From positions 27,667,431 through 27,731,430 of the forward strand of contig CM040100.1 of the NCBI GenBank assembly GCA_022496805.1: a DNA stretch of 64,000 bases, in the 5' to 3' direction. Below, piece after piece: positions 47,201 to 57,704 of this stretch. Position numbers and translations under genes: made by a program. Every line of letters begins with the position of its first letter. Position 1 is the stretch's first letter. The DNA comes from Pohlia nutans (taxonomy: Eukaryota; Streptophyta; Bryopsida; Bryales; Mniaceae). Under the pieces are notes generated by a model. It searched no databases. It was not told the DNA's origin and saw only the letters and a program-made list of their open reading frames with translations.

Positions 47201-47955
47201 CGATGGTGTCCTTAATGGATGCATGCTCTAGACCTATCTACAACATTGAGCACATAATAGATACGCGCGGGACATACTGCAAAACAAGATGGAATCGATT
47301 TGCAGACCTTGCAAACCAGAGACGAATCTGATTGCGGGCCTAGACCTACATAGAATGGATTTATGCTTGTACCCGTCCATTCCGTCTCGTTCTTCTTCGA
47401 AGTGCGTTTAAGATAATCACAGTCAACGTTTTCACAACAAAGATGGCCCACGCACCCTGACCTTCTGAACTTGAGCCCCAAATTATTGTTATTAGATGTG
47501 AGGGTGCGCGTCCAAGCATGACCATCATACCGTTTGTCCATTCCTTCCATGCTCTTGGCACTCGAGGAATGAACACTCCCTCTACACGGCGGCAATTCAA
47601 AAACAACATCCCCATCAAACGTGGGCGGCAGGAACTGAACCTTCTGATATTCAATGGCATCGAAATCAATCTGGGCCAATTCGTTTCGACAGCCAGGAAT
47701 GCAATGCATTTGTTTCAAACATTGCATGATACTGAAAGAATCAGAAGACGTAGGATAGAGAGGAGGACGAGACAAAGAGGAGGAAGATGGACTGGTACAT
47801 GGTGTGCGATAAGTGGACTGATGAGGAAGCGGGCTTGGATTCAATGTCTTTCCCTTGTTAGATCTACACTTGGCAGGTGTCTCTCCATCCGATTCGCTAG
47901 AGAGTTCTATAATCGCAAGGAGGTGCTCTTGTTTTACTTTGCGAAGATTAAGCAT
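44235..47955 (-). pseudogene. MULE-type transposase-derived gene with SWIM finger, split by a solo LTR
   Basis: Minus-strand exons run 47,955-46,447, 46,011-about 45,720, about 45,620-45,210 and about 45,180-44,235. The N-terminus has a Ser/Pro-rich region and a cysteine-rich motif GCVGHLCCENVDCDYL. A coiled stretch leads to DDE-type segments CFIIFDHVKRVKPWTTLACH, FMCDSAQANFNAVRI and ERTC, which continues after the solo LTR as LFHWSTSMHKHTEKL. The C-terminus has a SWIM-type pattern CTCPHYHS...NCKHLYYVF. A TAA at 47,212-47,214 interrupts the frame between CIH and GHHRHPVA. Apart from that stop and the LTR the frame is clean across roughly 1,000 codons. No terminal inverted repeats were found, so it could be an old autonomous copy or a domesticated gene that died recently. 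Confidence 0.65.
46012..46446 (-). mobile_element. Solo LTR (435 bp), relative of the 9937-19,491 LTRs
   Basis: In reverse it begins TGTTAACGGTAAATTAG and contains CCGGTAGTCTACC, TTTTTACCGATCTGACCTAA, CTCATTGGCAC and GGTAGTGATTACCGAG, matching the full element's LTR in order. It is flanked by the 5-bp target duplication CGTCC (46,007-46,011 and 46,447-46,451). No internal region remains, so the copies recombined. Confidence 0.95.
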
Positions 47956-48072
47956 TATCTCAGCAGCTGATCGAGAGGTTTGGGGGGTTTGAGAACACTG
48001 CGTCGCACGAATCGGAGCTTCTACAGTAGAAGTATCAGAGTGGTTAACTAGGATCTCAGTGGAGGCTGCTAA

Positions 48073-48345
48073 CTAAGACGGTGTCATACCATACGCTCTA
48101 TACTGACCAGGGTGAAGGAGCCAGTAATAACCATCGCGATCTTCACATCTAGCCTGCATGACAGCCTCTTTCACTATTCCGTAATTCTCTAAAACTTCTT
48201 CAGTTAGCATGCTAGAGGTTTCTGCGATTCCGAAACGGATGGTGAGGAGATTAGCGGGGGCCCTCACAAACCCCTCATCGCCTACGGGAACAACTAGAGG
48301 GACTTCATCACCTTCGAAATGAATTGAAGCCATTCTGCACTGCAT
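48073..48345 (-). CDS. Unrecognised small open frame (90 aa)
   Basis: Minus-strand frame with balanced composition (MQCRMASIHFEGDEV at the start, YYWLLHPGQYRAYG near the end). No family recognised. It lies upstream of the MULE-derived gene in the same orientation and could be a remnant of a neighbouring transposon or a 5' exon. Confidence 0.3.
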   Translation of the reverse strand: MQCRMASIHFEGDEVPLVVPVGDEGFVRAPANLLTIRFGIAETSSMLTEEVLENYGIVKEAVMQARCEDRDGYYWLLHPGQYRAYGMTPS

Positions 48346-48360
48346 GGGATGTTTGTACTG

Positions 48361-49315
48361 TCACGGAAAGAAGTGGGACAAGGAAAAGAGAGTTCTTGTA
48401 TTTATTCTCTTATAAAAGACAACCATGGTAAAAGCAGCTGTTGGCGATTCTGACATACTAGTAAAGTAACTTTTTTTTGAATTATATAGCAGGATCAGAA
48501 CAACATGGACGTTGTAGGACGTAATTTCAAAGACGGCGGCCATCGCTTAGTAATAGACACTTGTGACAGGTAAGGTGATCCTAAACTACTGCTGGAATCT
48601 CGAAAAGAGTCCGCTTTATGTAAATGACGGCTGCATGAACATTGTGGACGCTAATCCTCTGACAGTTGAGCATCGTTTTGAGAAAGTAGGTAGCCTTTAC
48701 TGAAGCCATTAGGAGAAATTTGTAGTCACAAAGGGGCCCTTGCCTTTGGCACGTGCTGAAAAATTTAGGCAAAACCGTGCACTTTATGCGTTGGCACCAA
48801 TGGTGCCACCGTGGTTGCCAGTAGTGCAGTTTCGTGGGTCGCGCCAATCGACGCTGCCAACACTACAGACACTGCCAGCACTGCGGTTTACGACGCTATC
48901 AGCCGCAGCGACCTTCACCAATGGGTTTACAAGGAGACGCGTGTATGGGCAGCCGGTTCACCTAACACGGGCTGTCTTAGAGGGCCCCTTTGGGACCCCA
49001 TTTTTCTCCTAATGTATAATGAACCAGGAATGAAGCTTGATAATTAATTAATCTTCCTAATCTAGAAACGGTGAACATGTCCAAAGATAATAAGTAAACG
49101 GAAATGACAACATCACAGAATTTGTTGATAGCGGAGGCAAGAATGGAGGCTAAGTTCATGCACGTTGCAGGCGATGCTTATATTAATAACATGGATTACA
49201 TTACTTTGAAAGCTTCATCATAGCTCCCTATATATTTGGTGATCTTTCTTATGCTAAAGATTGCTACTAACAACGCCATTTGAGTTGTACGTTTTGCCTC
49301 CAGAGAACGATAAGT
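48361..49315. other. Intergenic stretch
   Basis: Only short open frames on both strands, none recognisable. A GCC-rich part at about 48,780-48,960 is coding-like in composition but has no identifiable protein. Confidence 0.35.
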
Positions 49316-49831
49316 CTAAATTACGCCTTGCACCGGGGACGAACCGAACGACTCGTCGTCAGCAGATTCTGAGATGTCCGTGACGTCAGAAATGGAATCC
49401 CAAAATGGAGGCTTGGGTTCGTCGTCGAAGTGCTCTTTGACATCATCGAAGATGGCCTTGGGCACGATTTGAACGTCCTCGCACTGGACATTGCACGGAT
49501 CGGGAAGTCCAAGTATGTCGCAAACATAATGACACCAGATCAACGTCCACAAAACATGAGGCTGAGGAGAGATATCCCAAATTCCATACGGGATATCATG
49601 TCGTTCAAGAATGCCTTTCTCCAGGCGCATGATGGAGATGTCGATGTAGTAGTCTTCGCAACCCTGGACTTTGCTCATCCACATTTCAATTGCCCCTTGC
49701 AAACTGGCAATACGATATGTCATTTGGACAATTCTTCCACTCCTCCACAACATAGGATAATCTTCGGTACTTCGGGAACCCAGTCTCCAAGTCAATTCTT
49801 CAAACCTGCGAACAGTAGAACCTTCCATCAC
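49316..49831 (-). CDS. Unrecognised open frame (171 aa), acidic C-terminus
   Basis: A continuous minus-strand frame from ATG 49,831, rich in Trp and Tyr in the middle (WTLIWCHYVCDILGLPDP) with an acidic Ser/Asp-rich end (DVTDISESADDESFG). No family recognised. Composition differs from random shadow frames, so it may be a real exon, perhaps the last one of a larger decayed gene. Confidence 0.4.
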   Translation of the reverse strand: MMEGSTVRRFEELTWRLGSRSTEDYPMLWRSGRIVQMTYRIASLQGAIEMWMSKVQGCEDYYIDISIMRLEKGILERHDIPYGIWDISPQPHVLWTLIWCHYVCDILGLPDPCNVQCEDVQIVPKAIFDDVKEHFDDEPKPPFWDSISDVTDISESADDESFGSSPVQGVI

Positions 49832-50686
49832 GAGAGTAGAGATATATTAGAGAGAAACTCATGCGAGCAGTTCAAAATGGAAACTGAAGCAAAAGGAGCT
49901 AAGTTGTGAAGGTGACGAAACCCCTACATGCAGTTATATCAAGATCATGAGCCTGTTGATTGAAGCGAGCGGATGATTATATTTTTATGAGGATTGATGA
50001 ATGCAGACGGTGAGGTAATGAAAAGCTATCAAAGACGGCGGAGTCAGAGTACATTGAATCTGATTAATAGTGTGAACATAATTAGAGCTAGACCATTAAT
50101 CCCGTGACAGCTTTTTAAATAAAGAAAGCGCAGCCGTCTCATATACTTAGAATTAGATCTATATCAATATTAAAAGTCATATTTTAAAAGCAATTTTGGA
50201 GACGTGCGAGGACGGCTAAACTAGGAGACAGTGTCAGACTAGTCCAGTCATTAAAAAATCTCTTATGAGTTATGAAACTTTGGCTGACAACTAAACATAG
50301 TTGAGGAGCTTGCCGGCTGTCATTCATTAGTCGGCAGTGAAATCAGGGAAGACGTTTGCACTAGAACCGAGGTAGGTGGGGAAGGATGAATGGACGGATG
50401 TTGAATGAGAGCTCACCGTTCATTGAATCTTAGCGAGCTATAAAAGACAAACTTTGGTTGAACCATTCATTTGTGAACCGCTCTTGCTAGAAGAGCATAC
50501 ACCTCTATTTGGTTGAGGGAGTTGTAGTTATGAAACCAATTTTGAGGGATGATGCTCTTAGCTGAAATAGATAATAATGTGATTTGACGATGTTGACCAG
50601 AGTGCTGGAGTTTCAGAATTGCATTACGTGTAGGGGATTGATAGTGGGACTTAGAAATTTGATGTTTCGGCCCAAGGGTAGGACAG
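49832..50686. other. Intergenic stretch
   Basis: AT-rich, nothing recognisable. It may hold the promoter of the plus-strand gene beginning at 50,687. Confidence 0.35.
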
Positions 50687-51659
50687 ATGCAACGTAAGGA
50701 TTGTGATAGAGAGGGACAGAGTCAGAAGGTGCAAAAGAAGAAAAGAAAGATACCAAAGGTTTTATACTCAACTAGGAAGGAGATTGAGGCAAGCCGAATG
50801 AGGCAAACAAAGACAAGATCAAGGGTAGATGATGTTGATTTTGGGTTACCAAACGCTATCAATTTTGGTGAAGACGACGTTGTGGAATTTGCGAGCGATG
50901 TCAGATGCGAAACAGTGATTGCACTCAATGACGGGGGGGCGCCATCAACTGAGACATTGATTTGCAAAGCCGACAGAGATAACAAAGTAAGTGAATATCT
51001 TACACATTTCTTTTGTGCTTTCCAAAACTCGAAGCAACGGTTCCAAAGTCTAAAAGTCACAAAGCTTTAAGAAACTCTATTTTGGTGCTTCCATAACTGC
51101 AGAGCCATATCACTTGGGCACTAAAATTAGTGAAGTCCCAAACATCCATCAAACGCTCGTCGAGTACAACCTTAGAACCCATGTCATTAAAACTTCAGAC
51201 ATTCATTAATAATTATAGGAACTACCAAAGATTATGACCAAAAGTATGTTGGTGTCTGATTGGATTTGTCTTACAGTAGAAAATAACGTGTTCAATTCTC
51301 CATGTGTGCTCATAATTATGAGCCCTCAAAGTGTCTAGTTTAGAGCCTCCTACGTGACTCACCAACTCCGGCTCTCACATTCTCTGCTCACTCCTCTCAC
51401 CTACTATAGCTCTTGTTCCCTCATCTTCGAACCCTCGCGGAATTTTCTCTTGCACTGCTAGGCTGCTCGCCACATCCCATCTGCTCTTCATGAGCCCTTA
51501 TCAGCTGATGCTATTCTTGCTCGGCCCCTATCAGCCCGCACATCACTCCCGCAATGCGATTCGTTGTCCTGATTCTTGTAGTAGCTGGCTTCCCTCAATC
51601 AGTGAATCTTCACACTATGTATCGTCGCAGCAGCGAGCACATCCCCAGTGGTCCCGAAC

Positions 51660-52500
51660 TCCTCACTTATAAGTCCAGTGTTCATTTGGTCGTATGCTCA
51701 TGTGCTCGTATGCTTAAGATCTGCTGGTGTGCTCGTATGCTCAGAGTCTTATGTGGTTGGATACTCAAGGTATGTTCGAATGCTCAGAGTTCCATGACGA
51801 GTCCCACTGTGGGAATTCGACAGGCTTTATGGTCGTGTGTTTTGTCCTCACTTGTAAGTCCAGTGTGTATAGTCCTGACTCGCATATGCTCGTGTGTATA
51901 GTCCTCACTTGTAACTCCTCACTTTTAAGTCCAATGCTGATTTTCTTGTATGCTCATGTGCTCGTATGCTCAGGGTCTGCTCACATGATCATATGCTCAG
52001 TCTCATGTGCACGTATGCTGAGGGTATTCTCGTATGCTCATAGACCCGTATGCATGATGTATGCATGATGTGCTCATGCATACATAACCTCGCCACAGAA
52101 CCCATGCGATGCGAGACCTGTATGCATGATGTGCTCGACAATCTCATGTGCGCGTATGACAGGTTGATGTGCTTGACAGTCTCTTGTGCGATGGTAAGTT
52201 TCCCGTGGTATGACCGCATCACGGCCGTCCATCGATTTCGAGAACTTCTAGCCAGGCGCTCCATGAGGACGAGTCCTGGGACTCCAGTGGGACTCGTCAC
52301 TCCAACGGTATGAGTACCGGGACTCGTGCTGTGGGAATGGCGAGTTCCATCAGAGTCCCGGGACTCGTCATGTGTGAGTGACGACTCCCATTGCGACTCC
52401 CACAGTCGGAGTCGCATGACGAGTGGGACAGTGGGAGTCTCTCGTGTGCTCGCTAGCTCGTCCACAGGCTTATGCTCCTGTGCTCGCTAGCTCGTAATGC
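51660..52500. repeat. Degenerate short repeats: CGTATGCTC family, then GAGTC/GACTC family
   Basis: From about 51,690 to 52,160 the motif (T)GCTCGTATGCTCA recurs irregularly. From about 52,260 to 52,445 GAGTC/GACTC recurs, often as GGGACTCGTC or GACGAGTCC, in both orientations. They lie inside an apparent intron of the ParB-like gene. Confidence 0.65.
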
Positions 52501-52910
52501 ACTGTGTTGCTCAACATCTAGTACTTGTGCGCTCTGGAGCAGATGCTCGTGTACTTTAGATTTTCGAATTCAAGAAGAATCCCATTACTCGAAGCTGAAT
52601 TTTTGGCAGGGTGAGAAACATATTTAAGTGTCAAGTTCTAATCCTCATGCATACGCTTATTCCATACGTACAAAAGGATTGCAAGGAGTACAAAAAGATG
52701 GTTAGTGGCGATGGTGCACCTATATCGAGCGTCTCTAGAGGACCACCTGGCAGCACAACAAACGAGTCGAACTCTAGCCGCGCGAAAGCGACGCGACGAA
52801 ATCTTTGTCATGCGTTGCCAAATGCCTCGGTATGCCTCTAAACTCCCTTTGGATTGTTTCGTCTTGACATGATTGAAATTTACTTCGCGCGCCACCCATG
52901 GGTTCAAAAG

Positions 52911-53235
52911 TTTTCAAAACCACGAGGGCCCCGGGGGGGGGGGGGGGGGGGGGTGGGCGCCGGCGCTGCACCCCCTGGGGCCCTCGTGGTTTTGATGCCA
53001 CGGCGTGAAAATTTTTTTGGAGAATTTTCAAAACCACAAGGGCCCCGAGGGAGGGGGGGGGGGTGGTTGCGCCGGCGCCGCCCCCCCTGGGGCCCTCGTG
53101 GTTTTCACGCCACGGCGCCACGCCGTGGCGTGAAAATTTTCTCGCAAAGTTTTAAAAAGCACGAGGGCTCCAAGGGGAGCGGCGCCGGCGCCGCCCCCCG
53201 GGGCCCCCGTTGTTTCACACCACGCCGTGGCCTTC
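52911..53235. repeat. GC-rich tandem hairpin array with a 21-G run
   Basis: Three units of ~120 bp. Unit 1 has exact arms CAAAACCACGAGGGCCCC (52,915-52,932) and complement (52,977-52,994) around G21 and GCGCCGGCGC. Unit 2 arms are 53,029-53,046 and 53,089-53,105. Unit 3 is decayed. Between units 2 and 3 is a 27-bp palindrome (53,106-53,132) extended by TTTT/AAAA. All are within an apparent intron. Confidence 0.9.
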
Positions 53236-53919
53236 AAGTTATTTTCAAAAAATTGTGAATGGTGCACCACTCCCAAGACTATTGTCTACTTAATTGTCTG
53301 TGAAAAGTGTCTACTTTAATGTCTGATAGTAATATCTCTTTAATTGTTTGCAAATAATGATCGCAGATAATGTCTGCTAAAATTTCTGCTTAAATGTCTG
53401 TCAAACGTCATTCTGAAATGAATATTCATATGCTTGTGTTCTAATCCATTGTTTGAATGTTGTAATGAAGGTTGATCATAATGTCGTCGCGGAGACCCAA
53501 TATGTTGTTCAGGAGCATGATACGCCCCTGACTCCCCCACTGTCTCCCGTTCGTGAGGTATATATTCTTTTGTTTGCATTGTTTTATTTTCCAAATTTTG
53601 TTCTGATGTCCTATTATGTTAATGTAAATATGTTTATAATTTTGTTTGTGATCATTGTCGTAGGATTACGTTGCGGACAATGCAGCATTGTCAGTGGAGA
53701 TTATTGATCTTAGTGCCTACGATAGTGCTGATCATATCTATTGTATCTGCGAGGACCCTGTTGTCGAGGTCGATAGTTTAGACGTGCATCGCTCTGCTCG
53801 ACCTCCAGTACCTCGGTCTTTGTCTCCTCTCCTCCTGTCTTTGTCTTCTCCTTTTTCCTCATCTGTTGATAGCACCTCTCCTCCAGTCTCACTTCTCGCT
53901 TCCCCATTGGGATTTTGTC

Positions 53920-54095
53920 CTACCTCCCCCCCTGAGTTAGTTCCTTCCTCTCCCCTGGAGTATGTTCCTACTTCTCTCCCCGGGTTCACTCCTACCTCTC
54001 CTTCTGAGTTTGTTTCTTCATTTCCCCCCAAGTATGTTCCTACCTCTACGCCGGAGTATGTTCCCACCTCTCCGCTGGAATATGTTCCTTATCCA
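53920..54095 (+). repeat. Proline-rich coding repeats (PTSPxEYVP type)
   Basis: In frame, about six copies of a ~10-residue unit such as PTSPPELVPS and PTSPLEYVP occur in tandem within the exon at 53,665-54,170. The DNA shows CCTACCTC(T/C)CC units 27-33 bases apart. Confidence 0.75.
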
Positions 54096-56734
54096 CTACT
54101 AGGTGTAGACATTTGTGACTATCGTGGACGCCGCTCTTTTTCACGTGGACGGCGTGTTTGTAGACGGTTGGCCTAGCTGTATGCTAACATATTTGCCTTG
54201 AGCAAATCCATATTATTTCTTCTTTCTTCATGTATTCTTGATTTTGTTTTTTCAGAATACACATACTGCAATTGTCGAAGCATCAGATAATGAGGATCCT
54301 CAGCCAACGCTAGGAGAATCTGATGGTGATAATAGCGACGGCGAAGACCAGGTTACTACAGATTTGATCACGGTTCAGCTTCGCGCCATCAACACGCTCA
54401 ATTCGGTGACCTCAATTGAACAGCTACGACTCGTGTCAATCGAGGACTCCCGAATTCTGATTCCTCTTTGTCGAATGACCATCATGCCAATTGTAAGACC
54501 GACGTTGTCGTGTGACTTGACACAGCTTGAAGCTGACTTTGTCCATGGTTACCGCGAAGGAGCTGCAGTTTCTACGTGTCCACGACAGACGAGCAAGGCG
54601 TTGTCCATACCTTCTCCGACGCGGAAAAGCAATCTTGGAATGCGCACTGGGAGCTGCGGATCTACGTTTCGAGGAATTCTTGCGCAGCAAGCCGTCCCTT
54701 CAACATCTGAGCAATGCAAAGTTCTTTGTCTGTGATGGCAACCACCGTCTTCAAGCCTGGATGAAAGTCATCTCTAGTGACCACTCGCTAGAGGTGAAAT
54801 GACATTCTTCGGTTGACGCCATCGTCTTGGATACGAAAGGCCGTATTAGGGAGGTTATGCAAGTTATGCACGAGATCAACAAGTACGTATATTCTAAAGG
54901 AACACTAGTCCTTTTTTATTATATTAGTTTGTCCTTCACAACAATTTCTAAAACGTTATCTTCTCTTGTTGCAGATCAACAGAGAACTCACATGTCAAGA
55001 CGAACTTGGTACACGATCTGTATCAAGTTCGTAAGTATAGAATGATGGCAGTCGAGCAGTTGAAGAGTATCATCAGTCCTGCAGACTACGAACGTGCAAA
55101 GACCTATCATCCTCAATCTTGGTTCAGTCTGCCAGCTGAAACTTTTACAACTCTCATATTTCGGGTGAGTCAATCTATTCGCCTCTTTCCTTTGAATCCT
55201 TCCTCTCATATGATTTTTATATATTCATTCATTTACTGGCTTTCCTTTGTGGTGCAGCATGACATTGCAAAGGTTGGCGATAACGAGCTTCGAAGTTATT
55301 GTGAGCACACTCCCGACGAAGACATCACAGACGTTGGCATGAGGGACGCTATGTTGAAGGGCGTCAAAGACAAAACGGAGAAGTTGAAATCGAAGCTGCG
55401 CAAAATGACTGCAGTTGCTAATCCTCTTTATGGAGACAGATTCTTGCACGAGGTACTGACTTGTCATTTATTCCATTGTCACATTCCTTTGATCAATGTT
55501 CAAACCTAATCAATGCAAATTCTGTAGATTGAAAGACACTACGCTTGCAATTCTCTCAAACCAAACATGTAACTTGACAAGCTGCAAGCCATTGCAACTT
55601 CTAACGCAAGCCCGGATAGCAAGGTCCAGTGGTTGATGTGGTAGAATAGTTCAGAACAAACCCGGGTTGCAAGAAAGTTCCCCACCAAAACCACCAAGGA
55701 TATATTGAGTAATTGGCTAGACAAGGCTTGTTGGTATGCGGCGGTGAGTATATATTTTCTTCCTCTAGCTGTTAATTTTCAAAATTCAATATCTTTTGTA
55801 CTAACTCTTCTTACTTTGATCACCGCAGTTCATGGACGCTGCCATCGACACCTTCAGGACCATCGCAGACAAAGATGGGCTTATAATTGATTACAAGGTA
55901 GCCGATAAAATTGACATTTACCTTGAGAATTAGAGAATGAAGCTCTGGGACATTGGCTTCTCAAATGTCTTCAAGAGAAACGGCTTCAAAAAGGACGACG
56001 ACTTCACCAAACACGCTGATTCGACCTTCTTTGAATCGTGTTATTATATCATGAATTTACAATCAAAAATCGGTATGGTAGACTAAAATTGTGAAAGCAT
56101 CATTATGATATAATAACACTAATAGAAAGGGTCCATTTCATTTGGCAAAGGATTTCTCAATGTGGCCAACTGTGGTTGACACCAGATTATCTCTTGTTTA
56201 ATTCCGGTAACAAACAAAGAGGTGATTTGACAATCCTACATGTGACCAAAACACTGAATATCCTGAACTCAATTTCCACCAATGGCGCTTTGACCAGTGG
56301 GCAATGGCTCATTGTCATTACAAACGCCGGCCACGAAAGAGGCCCGGAGTTTCTATCTATTCCTGAACTCAATTTAGAGCAAGTAACAATATAAAAATGA
56401 ATTAAACAAAGAGATCTAATTACCACCATTTAACTAGTAACTACAATACCATACTCAGCCGTCAAGGTCAGTAAAAAATAATTATGAAAAGAGATGCCCA
56501 AAATTTTCAGGAAATTAAATTTTCAATAACATTCTATTTTATATTTTCCATGGTGAAAAGAGAATCTCAAGAATATCCAGTGAATCTAGGAAAATATTTG
56601 CATCAATTCGACAGTCTAATTAAATATTCGACAGGAGCTGCCGATCCTGATAGCCGAAGACGATAGTCTGTTCATGTTGAGAAGACCCTGCCTTCAGATA
56701 GAGGAGCTTCTCAAGCAATTGCAGCAAGATGTAA

Positions 56735-57309
56735 TTAACCCCTCAAGGACCAAGGCTGATTTTTCAAGTTTGGTCAGCTCACTGTGGAATGAGTATTGAT
56801 CCTCAATTCCTGAGATTTTTTGTGGTGATTCTACTCTTTGTAACAAAGATGGGATGGTAATTTGCATACTTAGGTGATATATAAATCAAAAGATACAATC
56901 ATGCAAAGAAGAAAAACCTAACTGCGGGCAGCTCTTGAAAATTTTCAAACAATGAGCTATGCATCTAAATTTTTGCACACAATGAGCTAACACCCTCATG
57001 CACACAATTGCCAAATTCATTTTACCAAATTTGAGACTAAACTTTGCATTTTCGGCATTTTCAGAAAGTTTCAAATAAGGGCAGCTAGCCAAAAAAAAAG
57101 GTGCAACCAACTTTGAAGCTTATAATCTTACTATTGAAGAACCTTGAACGGTTGAAAATTTGTAGGTTGTAATAAATTCAAGTTGCTTGAAATATCCTAC
57201 GGTTGGATTGGTCAAAAAGGTCATAGATCAAAAACTATTTGTCTTTTTATGAGAAGGGGTACTTTGGAGTGTTTGAAGAGGAACATAGCTGTGGTCCTTT
57301 AGGGGTTAA
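56735..57309 (+). mobile_element. piggyBac-like MITE (575 bp) inserted in an exon
   Basis: Starts TTAACCCCTCAAGGACC and ends GGTCCTTTAGGGGTTAA, giving a 17-base inverted repeat with one mismatch. With one TTAA and the element removed, the flanks form a continuous open frame of 103 codons (56,635-56,738 plus 57,310-57,514, ending TAG). Confidence 0.92.
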
Positions 57310-57704
57310 GATGAAGCAGCCGGTTGAGCATGTTGCCCAAGACCCTGGGCAAGAGCTCTCAAATTCACGCCATCATTTACCAAAATACTTGTTGCACCCA
57401 ACTGCGAAACCTGTCCATCATCCACCCATAAACCAGAGAGGAGTCATAACTACAAATCTTAGGAGGGTGACTGAGCTGGGTGCAAATCAAGTAGCTTCTT
57501 TCTGCTTGTGCTAGAAGAGCAGAAACACCGCCTGGACGGATGATCACAATAAGGGCGGCCGTTGAAATAGATTACAAATAATATGATTCTAGAGAAGTAT
57601 ACAGTATGCACCCTTTCCACTGTAGCACAAAAAGAATCGGGAGCTCGCACTAGAATATTGAAGAACTGGCCCCCACTTGTGAAGCAATAAATAAAATATG
57701 ATTG

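Larger units (their letters stand above)
50687..57514 (+). pseudogene. Large multi-exon gene with ParB/sulfiredoxin-like DGNHR motif, decayed
   Basis: Coding-like pieces in one direction with splice-like borders: 50,687-50,986 (KKKRKIPK basic start, donor GTAAGT); about 52,670-52,829; 53,470-53,557; 53,665-54,170 (proline-rich repeats); 54,255-54,890; 54,975-55,153; 55,258-55,450; about 55,470-55,930; 56,160-56,394; 56,635-56,738 continuing at 57,310-57,514 across a MITE. The core has KFFVCDGNHRLQAWMKVI (about 54,718-54,771), like the FxVxDGNHRxxA signature of the ParB/sulfiredoxin fold, then HSSVDAIVLDTKGR and AEQLKSI-type helices. Damage: shifts near 54,570 and 54,650, a TGA at about 54,799-54,801, stops near 55,570, 55,641 and 55,931. 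Exon linkage into one gene is inference. ParB-like folds include nucleases and CTPases; the activity here is unknown. Confidence 0.5.
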
